A stretch of DNA of 64,000 nucleotides. Source: Anthostomella pinea (taxonomy: Eukaryota; Ascomycota; Sordariomycetes; Xylariales; Xylariaceae). The stretch lies in contig CAUWAG010000004.1 of NCBI GenBank assembly GCA_963556695.1, positions 3,968,001 to 4,032,000 of the forward strand, written 5' to 3'. Shown here in pieces: positions 47,218 to 55,650 of the stretch. Each line of letters starts with the position of its first letter. Positions within the stretch are counted from its first letter, which is position 1. The position numbers and the translations under genes are program-made. Below the pieces are notes generated by a model. It saw only the letters and a list, made by a program, of their open reading frames with translations. It was not told the origin of the DNA and ran no database searches.

Positions 47218-47613
47218 ATGTCAACCACCATGACCCTCCCCATCTCCCTGCCCTCCCTAACCCCCTGCGAAGCCCTCGCCGACGTCGTCCACCGCGCCGT
47301 GACCGGCATCGACACGCCCAACAAACCGCTCTTCGTCTCGGCCTTCACGCCAGACGCCGTCTTCGACGTCGCCGGCACCGTCGTCGAGGGCCGCGACGCC
47401 GTGACCGCCTATGTGTACGACCGCATCGCGCAGCTCGACACGACGCACCTGTTCACGAATTTGCGCGTGAGTTTAGAAAATGGCGCGGCGACGGGTACGG
47501 TCACGGCGATGGCCCTGGGGCAGCATTTTCGTGTGGGCGAGGGGAATGCGGGTGGGAGTGCGCGGCAGTTTATGACGGGGGTGCTTTATTATGTTGATTG
47601 TGTGAGGGGATGA
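47218..47613 (+). CDS. SnoaL-like (NTF2-fold) protein, short C-terminus
   Basis: 131 codons, intron-less as read. The NTF2 fold hosts many small hydrolases, cyclases and isomerases. LADVVHRAVTGIDTPNKPLF then SAFTPDAVFDVAGTVVEGRD is the typical start helix and cone strand; HLFTNLRVSLENGAATGTVT and ARQFMTGVLYYVDCVR are the central strands. Family members usually go on with a final strand (a W-K-I/F-type motif) that is absent: the frame ends in TGA two codons after VDCVRG. A GTGAGG at the very end could be a donor to a further exon, but no matching exon was found before the neighbouring pseudogene. Either truncated or unusually short. Confidence 0.65.
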   Translation: MSTTMTLPISLPSLTPCEALADVVHRAVTGIDTPNKPLFVSAFTPDAVFDVAGTVVEGRDAVTAYVYDRIAQLDTTHLFTNLRVSLENGAATGTVTAMALGQHFRVGEGNAGGSARQFMTGVLYYVDCVRG

Positions 47614-47901
47614 GAAGTCGTCAGAAGCAGTTGCGACCCGCTAGAATAGGGTTGATGTGCTGGGTAGCCGTCAAGTGAACTCTTTGGTTTTTCTATTTCT
47701 TGCAAGATATTTAGTAGGAACCAACAGCACAGCAGATCTCGTGAGTGTTTCTTTATCATCTTTCGTCTTGTTCTCTGTACCTGTGGGGGGTCACCTTCTC
47801 CTGTCCATCTCGCAGGCGTATATCCGTTTCCTACGATCTCAACTCATTTGTTTCCAACAAGCATCCGGCATTTGTTTCTTCTGTTATGCTGTCCCCCACT
47901 C

Positions 47902-49143
47902 TCACTCCAGCTGCGAAACGACGAACGGGGTGTAAGCTCCCGTGACACTCAGGTCCTTCTGGGGATCGTATCTCTCCAGACTGTCTAGAGGACCATACTT
48001 CTCGCAAAGGTACAGCATGTCGTTGTAGGCTCTGTACTTCTGTTAGCTTCTCCTCACGATCTGCGTATCGGACACGCACATTTGCCTCGATGCGCTGCCT
48101 GGATGTCCCGCCCAATCATTGAGGTACGGGTGGACGTTGTATAGCCGGTTACGGTCGTCCCATTCGTCGACCGGCTCTGAAAACTTTATGTGATGTTGAT
48201 ACGCTTGGATACACGCTGGGGGAGGTAAAATAGGAAGCCCAGGAACATCTCCAGGTTCCGAACTCCATCTCGTTATGGGCGTATGTACTCCCGGGGTCGA
48301 CCACCACGGTTTCACATGTTCCCTTGTCGATCCCTATATTGTTCTCCCATAAATCGCCATGGATCAGCGCGGGCGTTATCTCGCGCCCCTCTGACTGTAA
48401 CGCTCCCAGTGATCTTGGTATGACCACATCGATGAGCTGCTTGCAGAGAGCATCGTATTCAGGCCAAGGATCATTCGCTTCGTTGTCGTATTTGATAACG
48501 TCCTTGAGTTGGTGAGTGAATGAGGCGGCCCAAGACTTTTCCCATTTCACGGTTCGTTCCATCCTACCACACACCGTTGGGACTGGGTACCCAAACATGC
48601 CATTGGGCGAGGTTCCCTTTTCGTGGAGTTCAGCCAGCTGGGCCCCGAACTGGGCGGGATCTGGTGCGGTAGAGAAATCCATATCGTGGTAATCTCCGAT
48701 GAAGAAGTACACCTCCGTCCCGCCATCCCGATACTTTCCCCATCCAGCTGGCTTGGAAACGAAACCAGATACAACGGAACTGATAGCAGCTGCAGAGTGG
48801 TATTCGCCTTCAATGAGGGCACGAGCACTCCGGCCTGTGGCGCACTGCGTGGTAGGAAATGACATTGTACCAGATCTGGCACACCAGGGCTTGCGTGGGC
48901 TTACCTTCAAGAAAAATCGCTTGTTACTCCCATCGGGTAGGGTCACAGAGATCTTCGCAGTCTTTGCCCACCGTGGAGATACCACAGGTCTCAGCAGCAG
49001 TAATCCTGGTTACAATGGGCATGGCTGTAGCACTGTAAGTCGACTGGGTGATCACGGATGCGTGGGCGTATCAGTCAAAGAAGTATACCTTCGAGAACGG
49101 CCTGGTTTATGGGGAAACTGCCTTCAATGTTGACTTCCCACAT
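47902..49143 (-). pseudogene. Fructosamine/ketosamine-3-kinase family pseudogene (two frameshifts)
   Basis: The family phosphorylates sugar-amine adducts on proteins. Nearly the whole gene is readable: ATG at 49143 (MWEVNIEGSFPINQAVLE), an intron, then AMPIVTRITAAETCGIST; an extra base near 48970 shifts the frame before WAKTAKISVTLPDGSNKRFF. A normal intron follows (FFLK joined to CATGRSARALIEGEYHSA), then the kinase core VYFFIGDYHDMDF, LAELHEKGTSPNGMFGYPVP, ALIHGDLWENNIGI (catalytic loop) and VVVDPGSTYAHNEMEFGTW. An extra base near 48210-48222 shifts the frame again before SEPVDEWDDRNRLYNVHPYL. A last intron leads to NDMLYLCEKYGPLDSLERYD and a TGA at 47902. Both lesions are single bases with intact sequence around them: recent loss, or sequencing error at two sites. 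Confidence 0.82.
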
Positions 49144-49467
49144 AGAGGAGTCTGCCATCTCTGCTGTTCATACACGTCTGGGGTCAAGAAAAGAGAGAAA
49201 AGAAAGGATATAATGCGAGTCACAAAATTTTCGCCCCTGGAAGCAAGCCACGCGGTTGGGTCGTCCCACCTCGAGAGCGACCCGAGGGATTGGGTGGCAG
49301 CGGTTCGAGAAGCGATATGACTGGCCTACATTGGATGATCGATACCAACCGCTCCGCATGGGCTCTACATATAAAAAAACAATTGCAACGGGTTTTACGG
49401 TTTGAGGCAACTTATATTAAAACAGCTAAAACACCTCAGGTAAAGAAATGAACGATGGCTCTATGTA
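49144..49467. other. Intergenic flank of repeat region
   Basis: Transition from gene-like composition to AT-rich DNA at about 49400. No feature recognised. Confidence 0.5.
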
Positions 49468-49631
49468 TGAGATTATTAAGTGTTTTATATTAAAAGGAAA
49501 AAGAAAAGGTCTTCTAAGCTAAGGGTAAAGCCCTTTTTAAATAGCTAAGCATTTAATATTTTTAGCATTTAAAGTTATTTAAAACCTTGTTTAAGCCTGT
49601 TATAATCTTATTAATATTATAATATTTAACA
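49468..49631. repeat. AT-rich LTR-like repeat, left copy (RIP-like)
   Basis: Shares order and wording with 51114-51355: GATTATTAAGTGTTTTATAT at the start, AAAGCCCTTTTTAAATAGCT in the middle, CCTTGTTTAAGCCTGTTAT and a TTATAATATTTAACA end. Where the copies differ, this one mostly has T or A in place of C or G, and it lacks an internal piece. Fits a long terminal repeat damaged by RIP. Confidence 0.5.
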
Positions 49632-50032
49632 CGTCTTCTTAAAGTAAAGATATTATGATTAGTTAGTTACTTATAACTTTATAATGTTATAATACGTTTT
49701 TATTAAAATACTATAACACGTTTAAGATTTAAAACCGATTTTTAAAACAAAACGACTTAGTATTTTATAACAAAGTATTATAACATATTAAAAGTGTCAA
49801 AAAGGCAATGATTGTTAGATCCATGCGATTCCACATTCAAACCATCCATACTGAACCCACATATATGATTAGATAAGAGAATAGATACCAGATTGTGAGG
49901 TCACTTAGCCAGACCTGCGAGTCCAGCTAGATCTCCCAATCCAACCATCAGCAATATCATGATCTTGACCCAATACTCGAGTATAATGATTGATCGTTCA
50001 AGCCTGTTCCAACAATGATAAAGTATAATTAT
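49632..50032. other. AT-rich repeat-derived DNA
   Basis: TA-rich sequence with no open frame of note. Includes TGTTAGATCC at about 49814, an LTR-end-like motif. Probably eroded retroelement interior. Confidence 0.4.
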
Positions 50033-50246
50033 TGTGACGGCCTGCACAGACCTTCCCACATGACAAGCGGATACTTCCCAATAGGGGAAGGATCTGACCA
50101 GAGGATCCCCTTAAAGGGGCAACCTCCCACTGTACCTATCTCTCTCTCTCTCTTTCTTTCCTCTCTAGTCTTGATATTCTCGTCAATAGAGTAATAGCTG
50201 CTTGCTGCAGGCCATGTCCCAGCTCCTCAGTACGCTTGCCGTGACA
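50033..50246. mobile_element. 214-bp TG...CA element, copy 1
   Basis: Begins TGTGACGGCCTGCACAGA and ends CTTGCCGTGACA; the ends form a short imperfect inverted repeat. Nearly identical to copy 2 at 50740. Possible target duplication AATTAT at 50027-50032 and 50049+200 (50249-50254), two bases beyond the element end. Contains a long TC tract followed by CTCTAG. No coding capacity. Best read as a solo LTR or a small non-autonomous element. Confidence 0.6.
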
Positions 50247-50739
50247 ACAATTATAATATAACGCTTTTAGTAAAAGTGAATAAGTAAATAAAAGTTAATT
50301 TAACGCCTTTTTAACGTTATTAACGTAATTATTAACATTCAGACTTCGGTGGTTCAGGTCATCATGTTGCTTGCGTTCAGGGTACAGATCTATCCATAGG
50401 CTCTGGGACCTGTTCTGGTACTAAATACACATACAAACGATAAAGCAAGGCTTATCCTTTGATCTCGAGGGTAAAGATCCCTTGTCCCAGATACACTAAG
50501 CCACAAAGCCCCCTTCCAGGCTGTTCCTTCCTTTCTGTGCTGCTGTCAGCCTTGTCAGCCTTGTCAGCCGGCCTTGCAGGCAGCCTTGCCAGGCCTGACA
50601 CCCCTGACACCCCTGTAAGCGTGTTACAGCACACCTGTGAGCCACCTGACTGCTCACAGTAATTAACATTTTGATATTTTGATAAGAAAAAGAATAAGCG
50701 TGAGATTCTAGAAGGGTCACAAGCCTTTGGGGTGTGAGC
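50247..50739. other. Spacer between the two element copies
   Basis: First part AT-rich and RIP-like, second part (50450-50740) of ordinary composition with short CCTTGTCAG and CCTGACACC direct repeats near 50545-50605. No gene seen. Confidence 0.45.
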
Positions 50740-50951
50740 TGTGACGGCCTGCACAGACCTTCCCACATGACAAGTGGATACTTCCCAATAGGGGAAGGAT
50801 CTGACCAGAGGATCCCCTTAAAGGGGCAACCTCCCACTGTACCTATCTCTCTCTCTCTTCCTTTCCTCTCTAGTCTTGATATTCTCGTCAATAGAGTAAT
50901 AGCTGCTTGCTGCAGGCCATGTCCCAGCTCCTCAGTATGCTCGCCGTGACA
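50740..50951. mobile_element. 212-bp TG...CA element, copy 2
   Basis: Differs from copy 1 by only a few substitutions and a two-base change in the TC tract. It is flanked by an exact 5-bp duplication TGAGC (50735-50739 and 50952-50956), so this copy inserted by itself. A 5-bp duplication with TG...CA ends is the signature of LTR-retrotransposon integration, here as a solo LTR or mini-element. Confidence 0.68.
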
Positions 50952-51113
50952 TGAGCGGTCGCTGCAAATGTTGTTATCATTCTCAAGTATGCTCGGCAGG
51001 GCTAATCTACAGCTAAATACCATACTGCACCATGCCAGGGTGGATCCACTGTTCCCTTGACAGCCCCCTAGTGGGTACAGCACCTAAGGGCACCATATCT
51101 GGGATCCAACATC

Positions 51114-51355
51114 TGACAGATTATTAAGTATTTTATATCAAGAAAATCTTTTAAAATAAAAGTAAAGCCCCTTTTAAATAGCTAAATAATCATAATAAAC
51201 ACATATTATTTAAACCAATCAGAAGCCAAGGTTTATAGTGCTATAAGGGTGTTATAAATGCCTTAGAGCTAGCGCTCTAATGCGTTCAGCCCTTAAAGCC
51301 ACGTGGAACCTTGTCTAAGCCTGTTATGATCCTACCAGTATTATAATATCTAACA
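51114..51355. repeat. AT-rich LTR-like repeat, right copy
   Basis: Less mutated partner of 49468-49631. Starts TGACAGATTATTAAG and ends TTATAATATCTAACA, so the ends are TG...CA with inverted similarity. The pair brackets about 1.5 kb, the layout of a small retroelement. Confidence 0.5.
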
Positions 51356-51502
51356 CCATGTCCGATCGTAACTCCCCTAGTCAAAGTCAGCATCACCAGG
51401 GAATATTTTAACTCACCCAGACGGAACCTCTGCCCTCGATCGTACGGTTTCCCAGCAGAACACTCGAAGAACTCCTCCGCCTCGCTCGCCGCGGAAACCG
51501 GC

Positions 51503-52447
51503 TCAGAAGTTGTACTTCCGGAGGAGCCTGTCTTTGCCTTCCTTTGTCAACCACGCGTCTCTAATACGCACAGGCCCTGCCCTCTCGACATGTGGCTGGC
51601 GGTGTGCACTGCCAGGTCCATTATCATGCGAGCTTCGTCGCCGCGACTTCTTGGAGCTTCCGCTCCGCAAAGACACCTCGGAATCCCCCTGATATTCTAC
51701 CATGGACCTCTTGCGCTTTTCCCGCGTCGTCAGATGACGATCGCCCTTAATAGCTTCGCGCCTCCTGCAGTCCGTGCAAACGTGGTGGCCTTCGGCCGGA
51801 CTCAAAAGTCCGTGCTTGCACTCCCGACAGGCCAAGAAGCATCCCTTCTCTCGGCATTCCCAGATGGATGAGTACTGGACGTCCTTAGGGCACGCGGGGA
51901 ACACCCAGGCCGTGACGCGAGCCGGACCGGTCTCATTCTGCACGGGTAGGTTCACACGAGGCTCATCAGTCATGAAGCCAAGATAAGCGTCGATTCTGTC
52001 GAGGCGGGCGTTGGTCTTTTGCAGAGCCCACAGGACATCAGCGACGGACGGCTCCCCGCGAGTCTCTAACGCGCCTGCCTTATGCCCTGCCCCGTTTCGC
52101 CTAAGGCTGGGATATTGCCCGCTCTGTGCCGCTGTCGCCAAGGTCTGCGCCTTCTGGTAGTACTTATATAGGGTCCTCGCGGTGTTGATTCCGGACTTGA
52201 CTTTCTGAATGGTGTCCCATTGCCCCTTGAGGAATGGCTGGCCGACTTCATCGAAGTACCGTTGAGCATCGTGGAGCTTGCCAGATATGCGGTCTTTATC
52301 TCCGCGTGGCTCGGCGTCGTGAGTTCGTGATTTACCTGTCGCTTTCTTGACTCCTGAGGACTTGCTTGAGGCTGAACGGGTTCTACTACTGCGACGCCGC
52401 TTTCCACTGATGGAACCTGAGCTGCTCACATCCCTTGATGAACCCAT
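51503..52447 (-). CDS. Orphan protein with a cysteine cluster
   Basis: 314 residues, one exon, ATG at 52447. The N-terminus is Ser/Arg/Lys-rich and probably nuclear-targeting. A helical middle follows (DAQRYFDEVGQPFLKGQWDT, INTARTLYKYYQKAQTLA, VADVLWALQKTNARLDRIDA). Then comes a compact cysteine region: ACPKDV, WECREKGCFLACRECKHGLL and HHVCTDCRRR, spaced like a small zinc-binding module (C-x4-C-x3-C-x2-C, then H-x2-C-x2-C). The tail is basic again and ends RDAWLTKEGKDRLLRKYNF. I do not recognise the family. It lies just beside the LTR-like repeat. An effector-like, DNA-binding or chromatin role cannot be told apart. Confidence 0.7.
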   Translation of the reverse strand: MGSSRDVSSSGSISGKRRRSSRTRSASSKSSGVKKATGKSRTHDAEPRGDKDRISGKLHDAQRYFDEVGQPFLKGQWDTIQKVKSGINTARTLYKYYQKAQTLATAAQSGQYPSLRRNGAGHKAGALETRGEPSVADVLWALQKTNARLDRIDAYLGFMTDEPRVNLPVQNETGPARVTAWVFPACPKDVQYSSIWECREKGCFLACRECKHGLLSPAEGHHVCTDCRRREAIKGDRHLTTREKRKRSMVEYQGDSEVSLRSGSSKKSRRRSSHDNGPGSAHRQPHVERAGPVRIRDAWLTKEGKDRLLRKYNF

Positions 52448-52979
52448 TGTGAATGATTGTTGATTCGAGTCGTGAGAAGGAAGGTGATATCAGTCTGGTT
52501 TGTGGGAACGAGCAACAGTGCACATCAGCAGCGGTGCAAATGGGGATAAGTCCTGGGTCGCAAGGCGTTTAAGTCCCAAAATAGTTGTAACAGTTCTCAT
52601 TGACCATTGGGAACATGCTTCTTTGGCCCACCACTAGATAGCTCTCCTGTGACTGTACTCTTACTTTGAGGCTCGGGGAACAATGAGGCTGATCATACGA
52701 GTCACGGCCCAGAGTACCGCAGCAACCCCTTTGTACTTCTCGTAACAAAGGTATGTGCCAACGAAGACTGTGCCAGTCGGGCATTGATGCAAGCCTGGTG
52801 GCTTGTAGGTTAGTCTCTGCTTGGCCTGCTACTGTAAGTCCGCTGACTGGGGTTTGGAGACACAACAGGAACTGACACGCATGGCCCATTCCTACTCGAA
52901 ATTCAGAATTCAACTTAGATTTTATAAATTGTAACGATACACCCGGCCACCCGTCCTTCCAGGAGCTCCAGGGTCGCAT
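52448..52979. other. Intergenic
   Basis: 532 bp between two minus-strand orphan genes; promoter of one and 3' region of the other. Nothing else recognised. Confidence 0.5.
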
Positions 52980-54239
52980 TCAGCCCCGAGCCCGCGTCGG
53001 GAGGCGGAGAGACCTCCTCTGCACACCTGCCGGCCGAGCCTGTCTTGCACTGCCAGCGCGCGGCTTGGAAATGGCCGCCCGGATACTCTCACGCTCCTCG
53101 CCGGTGAGTGGCACCTCGGCCGCTATCTCGGCCCTGGCTTCCTGTAAGGCCTCCTGTCGTAGCAATTCTAGGTGCTCCGACTTCAGTGTCTCTTTGAGTT
53201 CAGCCCTGGCCTCACCCAACAGCTCGTCGCGATGTTTCTCGAGGAGCCCTTGCTTGACCTCCTCACGGATATGCCCTATGTCTGCTCTGTGGCCCGAGTG
53301 GCCTCGGGCCTCGGCGGCCAGATCCAACCTGCCATCTTTGAGGAGCATTTCGACCAGCTTCTCTCTTGATGGACCGTGGCCTAGCACAAGGTGCGTGGTT
53401 CGCTCGAACCAGTTGTGGGTCCAGAGTAGCTCTTGTAGCAATGTTTCCCGACACTCTCTAGTCTGGAGAAATCGTTCACGGCACTCTTCCTTCTTGTTTT
53501 CGTTATCAAACAGCAAATCCATCAATTCTCCTCGCAATTCACCTTTGAGGAGGTATTTCCGATATCTTTCTCGGTCGTCCTCGTCGTGGAACAGCTCCTT
53601 CTGTAATGTGGTCGTCCTTTCGTCTCCGGCTTCTAGGAAATGCCGCCGGCTTCTTTCTTGGACATCCTTGTCCTTGAACAGGTCATGCAGCAATTTATCG
53701 GTCCATTCGTCTCCATCTTCGATGAAGCGCTCCCGAGCTGCTGCCCGATCATGCTCGTCCTTGAACAGGTCCTGCAGCAACTTATCGGTCCATTCGTCTC
53801 CATCGTCGATGAAGCGCTCCCGAGCTTCTTCCCGAACCTGCTCGTCCTTGAACAGGTCCTGCATCAGCTTTCCCGTGAATTCATTTCCATCGTCGATGAA
53901 GCGCGCCCGAGCTTCTTCCCGATCATGCTCGTCCTGAAACAGGTCCAGCATCAGCCCATCTTTATATCCAGGCTCCGGAAACCGTTCCCGCGCAATTCTC
54001 AGTTTGTAGCTCTCCTCGTGCCCCCAATCGTCGCAGTTGTACCAGCGCCGGCCGTCCTCCAGTACACCAAAGGTCCAGCCATCCTCCACCTCCTCTTCTA
54101 CTAGATCGTCGTACATCTTCTCGAGCGCGTCGTTAGCGTCCGCGATGGCCGTAAACGATCCCCCGCGATCGGCAACGCTGCCGGGCCTGAAGGACGCCCA
54201 CGACTTCGTGCAGACGGCGGTGTAGTTGTGAGTAGTCAT
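52980..54239 (-). CDS. Protein with tandem 29-residue charged helical repeats
   Basis: 419 residues, one exon; ATG at 54239 (MTTHNYTAVCTKSWASFRPG) is preferred over an upstream in-frame ATG. An N-terminal domain (to about residue 98) includes VEDGWTFGVLEDGRRWYNCD. Residues 99-269 are six tandem repeats of about 29 residues: DLFKDEHDRAAARERFIEDG followed by DEWTDKLLH is one full unit. Four units are nearly identical and the last two are drifted (ELFHDEDDRERYRKYLL, LLFDNENKKEECRERFLQ). Each unit looks like two amphipathic helices. The C-terminal third is Glu/Arg/Leu-rich coiled coil (EEVKQGLLEKHRDELLGEAR), ending in a basic tail. No known repeat family is recognised (not TPR, HEAT or ankyrin by motif). 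No signal peptide. Confidence 0.75.
   Translation of the reverse strand: MTTHNYTAVCTKSWASFRPGSVADRGGSFTAIADANDALEKMYDDLVEEEVEDGWTFGVLEDGRRWYNCDDWGHEESYKLRIARERFPEPGYKDGLMLDLFQDEHDREEARARFIDDGNEFTGKLMQDLFKDEQVREEARERFIDDGDEWTDKLLQDLFKDEHDRAAARERFIEDGDEWTDKLLHDLFKDKDVQERSRRHFLEAGDERTTTLQKELFHDEDDRERYRKYLLKGELRGELMDLLFDNENKKEECRERFLQTRECRETLLQELLWTHNWFERTTHLVLGHGPSREKLVEMLLKDGRLDLAAEARGHSGHRADIGHIREEVKQGLLEKHRDELLGEARAELKETLKSEHLELLRQEALQEARAEIAAEVPLTGEERESIRAAISKPRAGSARQARPAGVQRRSLRLPTRARG
53433..53945 (-). repeat. Coding tandem repeat, 87-bp unit
   Basis: The DNA behind the 29-residue repeats. TTGAACAGG landmarks on the plus strand recur at 53674, 53761 and 53848, exactly 87 bp apart. The central units are almost identical at DNA level, so recent duplication or gene conversion is likely. 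Confidence 0.85.
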
Positions 54240-54954
54240 GGCGTCTGTTGGTAGGGGAAGAAGAAGAACTATGTCAGGTCCTAGAACTTGCGCTCGAGAC
54301 TTCTCGAGTCGTCGTCCAGCTATCATGTGCACGGACGAGCAGAATAAACAAGCGCGTGTTCGAAGCGGGCCATAGGAATGTTATCGGCGTCGCACCAAAA
54401 CCTAGACCCCCTTTTCTCACAAGCGTAAGAACTAGTAGTTGACGGCTCTTGAGATCATCACAAAGGCCATCACGCACATTCATCCGTCTTTCTATGGAGG
54501 CTTAAATCTTTCCTTAGCTCTGGATTCCGACCACGGCACGGCTTCTTACGCTCCGTTAAGTTGAATCCGATGTGTTCGCCTCCCATTCGTCGTCGGCCAG
54601 CCAGCCCGATCAAGAGCATGTGTGGCTGCCAGCAGCCAAGTCTCAATGCACATTCCGTATGATTGTATTCAGCTAAGTACTCCCAATGATGAGATGTGGA
54701 GGGCTTTGGGCAGCTGCTCTCCTGGCTCTAAACTACAAATTGCTTTGGCGAGCCCGCTTGACCTGCCGGCTCTAATGGAAGACGCTCGATGATACTGTCG
54801 AAAACAGGTGAAAATGCTGCATACTACGGCAGTAATCGTGAATGAGAGGTCATGGTCTTGTGGGGCAGTTTCTGTATAGTTCTATTATCTATAGCCTAGT
54901 CCTGCTTACATTCTACCACCCAGGTCTCAAGCAACAAATGGTTCCCCCTTCAAT
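54240..54954. other. Intergenic
   Basis: 715 bp upstream of the repeat-protein gene and downstream of the small orphan gene. Nothing recognised. Confidence 0.5.
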
Positions 54955-55347
54955 TTAGGGGTAGGTAGAATAGCTCTGTTGCTCCTCAAAGGCTGCAACC
55001 GCCGTGGAAATCTTGGTGTGCTCATCGTCACTCTCGAAGGCCCACGCATAAGCATCATGGAAATCAGACGTGATTTCGATGCGATTTCCCGTCCACGAAA
55101 CATAGATCGACCTGCGCCTGTACCGCCGAAGTATTTTATCATGTTCCATCCTCTCACCTAAGGGATCATGAACCATGGTCTCACCAAGTAATGCACTGTA
55201 TCTCTGCCGATATAATTCCATCGCAAGGGCACGCACGCCCAGCCGACGTAAGTATCGAGGATCTGCTTCGAACATGCCGATGAACGGAATGTCAACACGT
55301 CTCATCGGAAAGCCAAATTTCGGGTCCCAGGAGATGCGGCGGCACAT
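54955..55347 (-). CDS. Small orphan protein at edge of AT-rich DNA
   Basis: 130 codons from an ATG at 55347. Composition is protein-like (MCRRISWDPKFGFPMRRVDI, RRRSIYVSWTGNRIEITSDF, HDAYAWAFESDDEHTK). No family recognised. The DNA turns strongly AT-rich directly upstream of the ATG, so this may be the surviving 3' part of a longer gene whose 5' part was lost. Confidence 0.45.
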   Translation of the reverse strand: MCRRISWDPKFGFPMRRVDIPFIGMFEADPRYLRRLGVRALAMELYRQRYSALLGETMVHDPLGERMEHDKILRRYRRRSIYVSWTGNRIEITSDFHDAYAWAFESDDEHTKISTAVAAFEEQQSYSTYP

Positions 55348-55650
55348 AGTTTTATCCTTTTTTATGCATCTGATTTGACGAAATATCGTTAAAGCGCGCT
55401 AAATACTATACTAGGTTCTACGTTATAGCTTAAAAATAAGTCGCCAGCCTTTAAAAGGGGTTTAAAGGTCTATTTTTTCTCTCGAAAAATAAAAAAGAAG
55501 AGTAAAACCTTTATAAAAGCCTAGTCTATTAAAGGTTCGTATCTAGACTGTTTCGTAGCAGTCTAAAGCTAATTAAGTAGGCTATTTTCATATCGATTGT
55601 TATAACGACGAGTTAGCCGTAGGACAATAGTATATTTTACCTCTTGGTCA
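55348..55650. repeat. AT-rich, RIP-like sequence
   Basis: About 300 bp of TA-rich sequence with TTTAAA and TATAA words and no open frame, like the 49.4-50.4 kb repeat DNA. Probably a dead repeat copy. Confidence 0.4.

Noticed and set aside
50033..50951. One LTR retroelement formed by the two 212-bp copies
   Set aside because: Copy 2 has its own 5-bp target duplication, so the copies do not bracket a single insertion.
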